NCBI GenBank assembly: GCA_045657945.1
Contig: JAZOUB010000015.1
Span: 186,001 to 250,000, forward strand
DNA length: 64,000 bases
Direction: 5' to 3'
DNA from: HGM04593 sp045657945
GTDB taxonomy: Bacteria; Bacteroidota; Bacteroidia; Bacteroidales; Bacteroidaceae
Position numbers and translations under genes: made by a program. Of the stretch, positions 50,710-59,185 are shown piece by piece. The notes under the pieces were generated by a model, which saw only the letters and a program-made list of their open reading frames with translations, searched no databases and was not told where the DNA came from. Positions within the stretch are counted from its first letter, which is position 1, and each line of letters opens with the position of its first letter.

Positions 50710-51842
50710 TGGGAGTTTTCTTTAAAGACATAATAGGACAGAGCGCTGTAATAGAGAGGTTGCGTCGCAGTGTCGATGAGAACAAGCTCGCGCATGCCCT
50801 GCTCATCACCGGTCCGCAAGGAAACGGCAAACTTCCAATTGCCGTTGCGCTTGCAAACTATCTGCTTTGCGGCAGTGGTGGCGGTGATGCCTGTGGCATC
50901 TGTCCTGCATGTGTCAAGCTGGGCAAGTATATCCATAGTGATTTGCATTTTGTCTTTCCTGTAAAGAAAAAAAGCAGTGGCAATGATAAGCCTGTGAGCG
51001 ACGATTATATTGTAGAGTGGCGCGAACAGCTATTGAAGAACCCCTATTTCAGTTATGACGATTGGTTGGCAAAGCTTAATATCGACAACCAACAACCGAT
51101 GATATATGAGCGTGAGAGCGGTGAGATACTGCACAAACTCTCGATGCAGTCGCGCGAGGGCGGTTGGAAAGTGGTAATTATATGGTTGCCCGAGAAAATG
51201 AGGGAGGATGGTTCCAACAAACTGCTCAAGATTATTGAAGAACCACCTCACAAGACACTCTTCCTGCTTGTATCGGAGGAACCGGACAAGATAATTTCAA
51301 CAATCCTTAGTCGTACTCAGAGGATAGATGTTCCGCGCATTGCCATGAGCGATGTTGAGAATGCTCTTGTTGTTCGTTACGGTTTATCATTGAATGATGC
51401 CAAGGTGGTGGCACAGCAGAGTGGCGGCAACTGGGAAAAGGCCGAGGAGATGCTGTCGGTCAGCGAGGAGAAGGCTTTGTATCTTGACCTTTTCATGCAG
51501 CTTATGCGTGTGGCATACGCGCGTAACATACGCGACATGAAAGCGTGGAGCGAACAGGTGGCTGCGTTGGGACGTGAGCGACAGAAACGTCTGCTTGACT
51601 ATTGCCAGCGTATGATACGCGAGAACTTTATCATGAACTTCAAGGAGGATGAGATGATTTATATGTCGCAGGCCGAGCGTAACTTCTCGGTGCGTTTTTC
51701 GCCTTTTGTGAATGAACGCAACATCTTCGGCATTATGGATGAATTGTCCGAGGCTCAGAGGCACATAGAACAGAATGTTAATGCAAAAATGGTCTTCTTT
51801 GATATGTCATTGAGGATGATTGTTTGGATAAAAAATAGATAA
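50709..51842 (+). CDS. holB: DNA polymerase III clamp-loader subunit delta'
   Basis: The 377-residue AAA+-type protein has the clamp-loader start VIERLRRSVDENKLAHALLITGPQGNGKLPIAVALANYL. The P-loop has Leu-Pro in place of Thr/Ser after the lysine, as in the non-hydrolysing delta' subunits. A zinc module follows (C then CGICPACVKL), then RILxR-type ILSRTQRIDVPR (SRC-like motif without the cysteine). It works in the replisome to load the beta clamp. It is followed with no gap by the PSP1-domain gene, the same adjacency as holB-yaaT in Bacillus. Confidence 0.9.
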   Translation: MGVFFKDIIGQSAVIERLRRSVDENKLAHALLITGPQGNGKLPIAVALANYLLCGSGGGDACGICPACVKLGKYIHSDLHFVFPVKKKSSGNDKPVSDDYIVEWREQLLKNPYFSYDDWLAKLNIDNQQPMIYERESGEILHKLSMQSREGGWKVVIIWLPEKMREDGSNKLLKIIEEPPHKTLFLLVSEEPDKIISTILSRTQRIDVPRIAMSDVENALVVRYGLSLNDAKVVAQQSGGNWEKAEEMLSVSEEKALYLDLFMQLMRVAYARNIRDMKAWSEQVAALGRERQKRLLDYCQRMIRENFIMNFKEDEMIYMSQAERNFSVRFSPFVNERNIFGIMDELSEAQRHIEQNVNAKMVFFDMSLRMIVWIKNR

Positions 51843-53012
51843 ATGGATAAAAAATATAAAGAGAATAACGGTTGTGCCGGCATCTGCTGCAAAGGTTGTG
51901 GCAAGATGGATGCACCGTTGAATACTTTTGATTGGCTTGCAGATGTGCCGGGTAACAAAGAGTTTACCGACATTGTGGAGGTGCAGTTCAAGAATACCCG
52001 TAAAGGCTATTACCGTAATAGTAATAATATCCCTTTGCAGAAGGGTGATGTGGTGGCTGTCGAGGCCAGCCCCGGACATGACATTGGCAAGGTTACCATG
52101 ACCGGTCGTCTTGTGTTGCTGCAGTTGAAGAAGACACGCCTTACACCCGAGAGTGAGTTCAAACGTATATACCGCAAGGCGCGTCCTGTGGATATGGAGA
52201 AGTTCGAGGAGGCAAAGGCACGTGAACATGATACAATGATCCGTTCGCGTCAGATTGCGAAGGATCTTGAACTTGACATGAAGATTGGTGATGTGGAGTA
52301 TCAGGGCGATGGTCTCAAGGCAATTTTCTATTATATTGCCGACAACCGTGTCGATTTCCGCCAGTTAATAAAGGTACTTGCCGATGTATTCAAGGTGAAG
52401 ATTGAGATGAAACAGATTGGTGCGCGACAGGAGGCCGGTCGCATTGGTGGTATCGGTCCATGTGGCAGGGAGTTGTGTTGTGCGACGTTTACAACCAACT
52501 TTGTCTCTGTCTCAACATCGGCAGCGCGTTTCCAGGATGTGTCGCTCAATCCACAGAAACTTGCAGGTCAGTGCGCAAAGCTCAAATGCTGTCTCAACTA
52601 CGAGGTCGATGCTTATGTAGAGGCTTCAAAGAGATTGCCGCAACGTGATATTGAGCTTGAGACCAAGGATGGAACCTACTATTTCTTCAAGTGTGACATC
52701 ATGCGTGGTGAGGTAACTTATTCAACCGATAAGCACATCCCTGCAAATCTTGTTACAATAAGCGGACGTCGTGCATTTGCAGTCATTGAGATGAACAAGC
52801 GTGGTGAGCGTCCCGAATCGCTTAATAATGAGGGTGTCCAGGAACATAAACGTCCTGTCGATTTGCTTGAGCAGGAGAATATCAACCGCTTCGACTCTGT
52901 CCAGCGTGGCAGCAAGAAACGTCGTAAGGGTGGTGGTAACCGCCACGATGACCGTCGCGATGGCAGAAAAGGCAATCCAAAGAGAGAGAAGGGTGGCAAT
53001 TCCGAGAATTAA
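51843..53012 (+). CDS. ricT: PSP1-domain protein RicT (YaaT-like)
   Basis: The 389-residue protein has an N-terminal cysteine cluster (CAGICCKGCGKMD), then the PSP1 domain (about 35-290; VEVQFKNTRKGYYRN, AIFYYIADNRVDFRQLIKVLADVF, QIGARQEAGRIGGIGPCGRELCCATF, KLAGQCAKLKCCLNYE). A basic low-complexity tail (about 350-389; KKRRKGGGNRHDD) follows. In Bacillus the RicAFT complex binds Fe-S clusters and acts with RNase Y in mRNA processing. The multiple cysteines seen here fit such a cluster. It directly abuts holB and overlaps gldH by 20 bp. Confidence 0.9.
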   Translation: MDKKYKENNGCAGICCKGCGKMDAPLNTFDWLADVPGNKEFTDIVEVQFKNTRKGYYRNSNNIPLQKGDVVAVEASPGHDIGKVTMTGRLVLLQLKKTRLTPESEFKRIYRKARPVDMEKFEEAKAREHDTMIRSRQIAKDLELDMKIGDVEYQGDGLKAIFYYIADNRVDFRQLIKVLADVFKVKIEMKQIGARQEAGRIGGIGPCGRELCCATFTTNFVSVSTSAARFQDVSLNPQKLAGQCAKLKCCLNYEVDAYVEASKRLPQRDIELETKDGTYYFFKCDIMRGEVTYSTDKHIPANLVTISGRRAFAVIEMNKRGERPESLNNEGVQEHKRPVDLLEQENINRFDSVQRGSKKRRKGGGNRHDDRRDGRKGNPKREKGGNSEN

Positions 53013-53472
53013 AAACCTGCTGTTGCTGGCGGCAATGGTGTTGCTCTCCTGTGACGGGACGGTGTATCACAGTTTCAAGGAGGTTGACAGCCGGTCGTGG
53101 TCGCCCTGTGACACGCTCTCATTCGTGTATGAGGGCTCTGATAGACATGGAGGTGAAAATGCCATGAACCTCTCTGCCCAAGTGCGCTACAATGCCGATT
53201 ATAAATACAAGAATCTGCTTATGCGTGTAGAGACAATGAATATGACCGACAGCGCCTTGCTGTCGGTCGATACATTGTGTTGCCGCATATATGACGATAA
53301 CGGTCGTCGTTTGGGAAGTACAGCCGGCACGCTCTATCAGAGCGGTAGTGCCGAAGTCTTTGTGAATGCTTCATCCGACGATGCTCTGTTACTCCGTCTT
53401 TCTCATATCATGGCCGACAGCGCGCTCTTGGGTGTATGCGATGTCGGGGTTAAATTGAGTGTGGGGGAATGA
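52993..53472 (+). CDS. gldH: Gliding-motility-type lipoprotein GldH
   Basis: The 159-residue lipoprotein has NLLLLAAMVLLSC as signal sequence and lipobox, with Cys20 as lipidation site. A beta-sandwich body follows (YHSFKEVDSRSWSPCDTLSFVYEG, YKNLLMRVETMN, DSALLSVDTLCCRIYDDNGRRLG). This matches GldH, which is widespread in Bacteroidota, including non-gliding species where its role is uncertain. The start is GTG 52993, preceded by an AG-rich stretch, and overlaps the end of ricT. An in-frame ATG at 52960 would lengthen the n-region by 11 residues. It converges with rodA, 16 bp away. Confidence 0.82.
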   Translation: MAIPRIKNLLLLAAMVLLSCDGTVYHSFKEVDSRSWSPCDTLSFVYEGSDRHGGENAMNLSAQVRYNADYKYKNLLMRVETMNMTDSALLSVDTLCCRIYDDNGRRLGSTAGTLYQSGSAEVFVNASSDDALLLRLSHIMADSALLGVCDVGVKLSVGE

Positions 53473-53488
53473 TGAAAGATGCGTGATG

Positions 53489-54955
53489 TCAGCGTTTCAT
53501 CTCTCTCTCGGCATCTATTCTCAGGAAAACCGATAGCAGGATTGTAAATCCCAGGAATGATGAACCTCCATAACTGAAGAATGGCAGGGGAATGCCAATT
53601 ACGGGGGTCATGCCAAGCACCATGCCAAGGTTGATGGTGAAGTGAAGGAAGAATATCGATGCTATTGCATAGCCGTAGGCTCTGCCGAATCGATCGTTCT
53701 GCCGTTCGGCAAGGTGTATTATCCTTAATATGAATGCCACGAACATTATCATCACAAATGCAGAACCAGCAAATCCCTGCTCCTCGCCTATTGTGCAGAA
53801 AATGAAGTCTGTATCCTGCTCGGGTACGAAGTCGAGTTTTGTGTGCTTGCCGTTGAGGAATCCTTTGCCGAACATTCCTCCCGAGCCTATGGCTATCTTT
53901 GAGTGGTGTACATTCCATCCCACGCCGTTAGGGTCGTCCTTCAGACCAAAAAGAACCTCTATCCTGGCTTTCTGGTGTGGTTGCATTACATGCTGCATTA
54001 TGTAGTTGCATGAGTAGTTGAATGCTATGGCTCCCACGATGTACAATGCAACCCAAAGGTTACGTTTTTCCTTGCGTAGTCTTGTCTGGAGCAACAGATA
54101 GATGACATTGAACAGCAATAGTGCATACTGTACGACCATGATGTCGAACTCTATTATATATACGGCTGTCCAGTATGACAGCAGAGTGCCGGCAAGGTTT
54201 ATAATTAGCAGTACCAGAAACGTCTTGTCATGCTTGCACCAGAATTTTACGACAGCAATCGAAATTATCTGTATAATGACTGTCGGAGTGTATTGGCCTA
54301 TGTTTACCGGTAGCCCGGACATTGTCTCAGAGCCATATTTTACCCCGACGACAAAGTATATTATGGCACTTACAGCTGTCAATAGAAATATACCGGTCAT
54401 GCCTTCGCGGTAGAGTACAAGGAACAGTGCAAGATAAACCAGTGCGCTGCCGGTTTCTCTTTGTGCGAGAATGATGAGCATGGGGATTATGATGATGCTG
54501 ACGCATCTCAGGAAGTCCTTATTGTTGCTTATCTTGAACTCCCTGCGTCCTATGTAAGTTGCCAGCATGAGTGCTGTGGCGGACTTCATGAATTCGGCAG
54601 GCTGTATGCTGAACGGGCCGGCAGAAATCCATGACTTCGAGCCCTTTATGTCTGTCGCGATGAATATGGTGAGTACACCCAGTGCAAGCGTGGCTGCATA
54701 GAATATAAATGCAAGGTTACGGTAGGTGTGTTTTGGTATGCACATGAGGAAAATGCCGGTGAAAAGCGATATGCCCATCCACATCGCCTGTTTTCCGCTA
54801 CGCTCTCCCTGGTTAAGGAATTCCATGAGGCTTGAATCTGGGTTGCTGTGGGTTGCACCACATATTGCCAGCCAACCCATTGTGGCAAGCGCTGCGAACA
54901 GTATGATTGTCCACCAGTCCAGCCGTTGCAGTATGTTACCTCTCCTTCTGTCCAT
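53489..54955 (-). CDS. rodA: Rod-shape SEDS peptidoglycan glycosyltransferase RodA
   Basis: The 488-residue SEDS-family membrane polymerase has about ten helices (LDWWTIILFAALATMGWLAICGATH, GAGSKSWI-type loop SKSWISAGPFSIQPAEFMKSATALM, QRETGSALVYLALFLVLYREG, LPFFSYGGSSFLGF). The conserved QRETGS aspartate-containing loop (here ETGS) and FSYGGSS are family signatures. It polymerises glycan strands with PBP2. The gene is longer than E. coli rodA (370 residues) because of an extra membrane stretch around 230-330. It overlaps mrdA by 20 bp and ends the mre operon. Confidence 0.95.
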   Translation of the reverse strand: MDRRRGNILQRLDWWTIILFAALATMGWLAICGATHSNPDSSLMEFLNQGERSGKQAMWMGISLFTGIFLMCIPKHTYRNLAFIFYAATLALGVLTIFIATDIKGSKSWISAGPFSIQPAEFMKSATALMLATYIGRREFKISNNKDFLRCVSIIIIPMLIILAQRETGSALVYLALFLVLYREGMTGIFLLTAVSAIIYFVVGVKYGSETMSGLPVNIGQYTPTVIIQIISIAVVKFWCKHDKTFLVLLIINLAGTLLSYWTAVYIIEFDIMVVQYALLLFNVIYLLLQTRLRKEKRNLWVALYIVGAIAFNYSCNYIMQHVMQPHQKARIEVLFGLKDDPNGVGWNVHHSKIAIGSGGMFGKGFLNGKHTKLDFVPEQDTDFIFCTIGEEQGFAGSAFVMIMFVAFILRIIHLAERQNDRFGRAYGYAIASIFFLHFTINLGMVLGMTPVIGIPLPFFSYGGSSFLGFTILLSVFLRIDAEREMKR

Positions 54956-56786
54956 AGTAGATTCTCTTTTTGCTCATTTCATTGGCTTTTTCTTCGCTTT
55001 CGGGCGATAGTTTGCCGTTAAGGTACTTCTCAAGCATCAACGCTCCAATAGGAACTCCATATTTTGCTCCAAAACCGCCGTTCTCCACATATACCGAGAT
55101 GGCAATCTTGGGAGCATCCATTGGGGCGAAGCCCAGAAATACCGAGTGGTCATCTCCCCTGGCATTCTCGGCCGTACCGGTCTTGCCACATACATTCAGC
55201 CCCGAAAGGTTTGCTTCGCGGCATGTTCCGTTGGTGACAGCATGGCGCATACCCTTTATAACTTCTTTCCATGAGCCTTCTCCTACCATTGTCTTCTTTG
55301 GTGTGAGGTACTCCCTTGATATTGTATCGTTCTCAATCTTCTTTACCAAGTGTGGGGTTATGAAATGTCCCTTGTTGGCAATGATAGCTCCAAGGTTGGC
55401 TATCTGTAGTGGAGTCAGTGTTACCTCTCCCTGGCCAATAGATATGCTTATTACGGTTACGGCTTTCCAGTAGTTACCATAGTAGCGTGTGTAGTAGTCT
55501 CCGTTTGGAATCATGCCTCGTGCCTCGCCCGGCAGGTCAACTCCAAGTTTGTATCCGAACCCCATTGATACCATGTAATCGCGCCATCTGTTCATTGCAG
55601 CCTTGGTTCCTCCATATTTGCTCATGCCGAACATCTTGTGCAGTCCCCAGCAGAAATAGGCGTTGCACGATGTTGCAATGGCCTCTTTCAGTGCGGTAGG
55701 CGATGAGTGATAGTGGCATCCAAGACGGAATTTGTTGAGTATGAAACCGTTGCTGCATGGAAATGCTGTCTGTGGCGTCACAACGCCCTCTTCAAGGAAC
55801 ATTGCCGCCTGTGATGTTTTGAATGTTGAGCCCGGAGGGTATGTTCCCATAATCGCACGGTTCATCAAGGGCTTTTGCTTGTCTTCGCTGAGGTTCTTGT
55901 AGTTCTCACCTCTGTCGCGTCCTGTAAGCAGGTTTGGGTCGTATGACGGTGATGAAACCATACATAATATCTCCCCGGTTTCAGGCTCTATGGCAACGAT
56001 GCTTCCGATCTTGCCTTTCATCAGGCGTTCTCCAAGCATCTGCAATTCAAGGTCAATGCTCAAAGTGAGATCCTTGCCACGAATTGCTAGAGTGTCGAAA
56101 GCTCCGCCTTCGTACTTGCCTTTTATACGACGGTGTGCATCGCGTAACAGGATTTCCGTACCCTTTACGCCACGTAGCTGTTCCTCGTACGATGCCTCAA
56201 GACCTTGCGTGCCGATGTAGTCACCCGATATATAATAGCTGTCCTTGTCAATCTGCTTCTGTGAAACCTCACCGATGTCGCCAAACAATGCTCCGGCAAC
56301 ATTACATTCAAATTGTCGGACATATCTTTTTCTAGTGTCGAATCCCTTGAATGAGAACATCTTCTCCTGGAATACGGAAAGAATCTCCTCGGGAATTCTA
56401 GTCATGAAAATCTGCTCGGTCTTTGTAGAGTAGCCGGGGTTACGTTTCTTGTCTCTGATGCGCTCCATGCGCTTTGAAAATTCATCAACGGTAATACCCA
56501 GAGTATTGCAGAATTCGAGTGTGTCTAGCCCCTTTATTTCACTTGGAATGAAAATAATGTCGTATGAAGCCTTGTTAGAGACCAACAATTTGCCGTTGCG
56601 GTCATACATCTGTCCTCGTGCAGGGTAAACAGTCTTTTTATAGAAAGCATTATTGTCCGATTGGCTCTTGTTGTGCTCGCCGTTGTTTATCTGAAGCGAG
56701 AATATCTGTGTCAGATAGACGATGAATATGAGCAGGACAATGCCGGACAAGATATACTTGCGACTCTCGAATCTGTCATTCTTCAT
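54936..56786 (-). CDS. mrdA: Penicillin-binding protein 2 (elongasome transpeptidase)
   Basis: The 616-residue class B PBP has an N-terminal membrane anchor (about 11-31) and a dimerisation/pedestal domain (about 40-240). The transpeptidase domain has active-site Ser320 in PPGSTFKTS, the SCN triad (ATSCNAYF) and the KTGTAE box. It crosslinks lateral-wall peptidoglycan as RodA's partner. A start at 56828 is open but would overlap mreD; ATG 56786 (MKNDRFESRK) lies 4 bp after mreD and gives the normal length. Confidence 0.95.
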   Translation of the reverse strand: MKNDRFESRKYILSGIVLLIFIVYLTQIFSLQINNGEHNKSQSDNNAFYKKTVYPARGQMYDRNGKLLVSNKASYDIIFIPSEIKGLDTLEFCNTLGITVDEFSKRMERIRDKKRNPGYSTKTEQIFMTRIPEEILSVFQEKMFSFKGFDTRKRYVRQFECNVAGALFGDIGEVSQKQIDKDSYYISGDYIGTQGLEASYEEQLRGVKGTEILLRDAHRRIKGKYEGGAFDTLAIRGKDLTLSIDLELQMLGERLMKGKIGSIVAIEPETGEILCMVSSPSYDPNLLTGRDRGENYKNLSEDKQKPLMNRAIMGTYPPGSTFKTSQAAMFLEEGVVTPQTAFPCSNGFILNKFRLGCHYHSSPTALKEAIATSCNAYFCWGLHKMFGMSKYGGTKAAMNRWRDYMVSMGFGYKLGVDLPGEARGMIPNGDYYTRYYGNYWKAVTVISISIGQGEVTLTPLQIANLGAIIANKGHFITPHLVKKIENDTISREYLTPKKTMVGEGSWKEVIKGMRHAVTNGTCREANLSGLNVCGKTGTAENARGDDHSVFLGFAPMDAPKIAISVYVENGGFGAKYGVPIGALMLEKYLNGKLSPESEEKANEMSKKRIYYGQKER

Positions 56787-56790
56787 GATG

Positions 56791-57294
56791 TCACTTTTTG
56801 GGTGTGAAGAATTCGGTAACAACAGCAAACAGCATTGTCAGCAGAGTGCTACCAGCTGTGCTTATGAGAAGAGTTTTCACATATCTTATTGTGAATAGCT
56901 CTATTGAGAAGAGTAGGGTGTAGAATATTACGATGCAGATGACGGCATATATCATGTATCCACCCCATTTTATGCTCCTTACACCCGGAATGAAGTCATC
57001 GGGTAACCCCTTGTGGGTGAATGCCGAGAGAACAGGATTGCGGAAAAATGCCATAGCCGTCGCTGCTGCGGCGTGTATGCCCGGGGTGTTGCAGAACATG
57101 TCGGTTACAATGCCGAAAAGGAAACCCCATATCATCAGTTCGTTCCTGGTGGTATGGCGTGGCAACTTGAGCAGGAATATTGTGAAAATGACAGCGGTTG
57201 CATAGCCAAACAGGTGAATTTGGCTGAATATCAGAACTTGTGCAAGTGACAACAGCACAAAGTTCCTCACTCTTATGATTGCTTTTCTTGTCAT
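56791..57294 (-). CDS. mreD: Rod-shape-determining membrane protein MreD
   Basis: The 167-residue inner-membrane protein has about five helices. It is identified by its position between mreC and mrdA, by its size (E. coli 162), and by the MreD-like segment LIWGFLFGIVTDMFCNTPGIHAAAATAMAFFRNPVL. It overlaps mreC by 4 bp. It links MreC to the PBP2-RodA enzymes, although its exact role is not settled. Confidence 0.9.
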   Translation of the reverse strand: MTRKAIIRVRNFVLLSLAQVLIFSQIHLFGYATAVIFTIFLLKLPRHTTRNELMIWGFLFGIVTDMFCNTPGIHAAAATAMAFFRNPVLSAFTHKGLPDDFIPGVRSIKWGGYMIYAVICIVIFYTLLFSIELFTIRYVKTLLISTAGSTLLTMLFAVVTEFFTPKK

Positions 57295-58136
57295 TGTTTA
57301 AGTATGCTATTCTCAAGTTTATCCTGTTCGTCCTTTTTCCGGTTACCTACAACATATACATTGTCAATGTTGTCAAAATCTACAAATAGTTTCACACGGG
57401 CACGGTAGGACTGTCCGTCTGTCGATTCCTCAAGTTTTTCAATGGTTCCAACAGGTATGTCAGGTGGGAAAATGGATGAGAAGCCATTTGTGGTGACTGT
57501 GTCACCTTTTTCAAAAATCTCGTATCGGGGCAGGTCGATGATGTATGAGTAATGTGTGTCCTTTCCGTCCCATTTCAAGGTGCAGAATGTGTTGTTTTTT
57601 ACCTTGCAGCTTATGGTACTCTTGCTGTTGAGCAGTGGCAGTACCACGGTGTAGTTGCTTGACGATGTGTAGGTCACGCCAATTACACCTCTTTCGCTGA
57701 AGACACCCATCTCCCTGTTTACGCCTTGGGCCACGCCTTTATCGATGGTCAGGTAGTTGTTGACCTTGTTTATTGAGTTGTTTACAACACGTGCGGCAGT
57801 GTAGTGGTAATCGTTGCCGTGTCTGCTGATGTATTCGTTGTTTGCGAGCGAGACGCTGTCTTCATATACAATCAACCTGCCTTTCAGCGTCTCAATTTCG
57901 TTGAGCAGCTTCTGGTTGTGGTCAAAAAGTATCCTGTTCTCGTCTTTCAGGTTAAAATACTCCTTGACGTCGGACACTGCAGAATAGACATTGCCCACGG
58001 CGCTGTTTGCCGATGTGAAGAATGCAGCTTTCTGGTAGTAGTTGAAACTGACAATAAGCACAAAACTGATTCCCTCCAAGAAGATGAATAGGAACCAGTG
58101 ATTGTGCTTTATTAGAAAGTTTAGTATTGCTCTCAC
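57291..58136 (-). CDS. mreC: Rod-shape-determining protein MreC
   Basis: The 281-residue bitopic protein has an N-terminal anchor (about 12-34) and a coiled coil (about 55-95; NRILFDHNQKLLNEIETLKGRLIVYEDSV). A periplasmic double beta-barrel follows (NYLTIDKGVAQGVNREMGVFSERGVIGVTYTSS, GDTVTTNGFSSIFPPDIPVGTIE). It begins with GTG at 58136; no ATG is available near that point. It is 8 bp after mreB and overlaps mreD by 4 bp. Confidence 0.93.
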   Translation of the reverse strand: MRAILNFLIKHNHWFLFIFLEGISFVLIVSFNYYQKAAFFTSANSAVGNVYSAVSDVKEYFNLKDENRILFDHNQKLLNEIETLKGRLIVYEDSVSLANNEYISRHGNDYHYTAARVVNNSINKVNNYLTIDKGVAQGVNREMGVFSERGVIGVTYTSSSNYTVVLPLLNSKSTISCKVKNNTFCTLKWDGKDTHYSYIIDLPRYEIFEKGDTVTTNGFSSIFPPDIPVGTIEKLEESTDGQSYRARVKLFVDFDNIDNVYVVGNRKKDEQDKLENSILKQ

Positions 58137-58144
58137 AATGTATC

Positions 58145-59161
58145 TTATCTCATCAGGAATGGATATGTAAGGTCATTGAGCGCGAGGGCTGTACCCTTTG
58201 CCACGCAATAGAGCGGGTTCTCGGCAATGTGGAAAGGAATGTTTATCTTGTTCGACAAACGCTTGTCCAAACCTCTGAGCAATGCGCCGCCACCTGCAAG
58301 GTAGATACCATTGTGCACAATGTCGGCATAAAGTTCAGGAGGTGTCTGCTCTAACGCGCTGATAATGGCGTTCTCAATCTTGATGATTGACTTGTCGATA
58401 CAGTGCGCAATCTCCTGATAGCATACAGGTACCTCGATAGGCATTGCTGTGATGCGGTTAGGACCGTGTACAATGTAGTCCTCTGGAGCCTCGTCGCCAA
58501 GGTCTGTGAGTGCTGAACCTACATGAATCTTGATGCGCTCGGCCATACGCTCACTGACGCGTACATTGTGCTGGCGGCTCATATAATCCTGGATGTCGGC
58601 TGTAAAGTCGTCACCGGCTGTGCGTAACGAACCGTTTGATACAATGCCACCGAGTGAGATAACGGCAATCTCTGTAGAACCACCACCTATGTCAACAACC
58701 ATGTTGCCTTCGGGTGCTGTAACATCGAGGCCGATACCAAGTGCCGATGCCATAGGCTCATAGATGAGATATACGTCGCGTCCGCCTGCGTGCTCTGCAG
58801 AGTCGCGTACGGCGCGCAACTCAACTTCGGTAGAGCCATAAGGAACGCCGATTACCATGCGTAATGAAGGTGTGAATAGTTTTCCGCCCATGTTGATTTT
58901 GTCAATGAAACCGCGCATCATCATCTCGCAGGCGTAGAAGTCTGCGATGACACCGTCTCTCAATGGACGAATGGTCTGTATGTGTGGGTTGGTCTTCTCG
59001 TGCATCTGTTTTGCCCTTTCTCCAACCGCAATCATTTTCTTTTGTAAGTCAATGGCTACAACCGATGGCTCGTCAACAACAATCTTTCCATCGTATGACA
59101 CAATGGTGTTTGCTGTACCCAAGTCGATTGCAACATCTTTTGTGAATGAAAATAAACCCAT
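58145..59161 (-). CDS. mreB: Rod-shape-determining actin homologue MreB
   Basis: The 338-residue bacterial actin has the phosphate-1 motif DLGTANT near residue 13, the connecting YEPMASALGIG, phosphate-2 VVDIGGGSTEIAVISLGG and the adenosine motif LAGGGALLRGLD. It polymerises under the inner membrane and guides the elongasome. It sits between purH (24 bp) and mreC (8 bp), the usual order in Bacteroidales. Confidence 0.97.
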   Translation of the reverse strand: MGLFSFTKDVAIDLGTANTIVSYDGKIVVDEPSVVAIDLQKKMIAVGERAKQMHEKTNPHIQTIRPLRDGVIADFYACEMMMRGFIDKINMGGKLFTPSLRMVIGVPYGSTEVELRAVRDSAEHAGGRDVYLIYEPMASALGIGLDVTAPEGNMVVDIGGGSTEIAVISLGGIVSNGSLRTAGDDFTADIQDYMSRQHNVRVSERMAERIKIHVGSALTDLGDEAPEDYIVHGPNRITAMPIEVPVCYQEIAHCIDKSIIKIENAIISALEQTPPELYADIVHNGIYLAGGGALLRGLDKRLSNKINIPFHIAENPLYCVAKGTALALNDLTYPFLMR

Positions 59162-59185
59162 TTTCTTTTTCCTGTTTTTTCTTTG

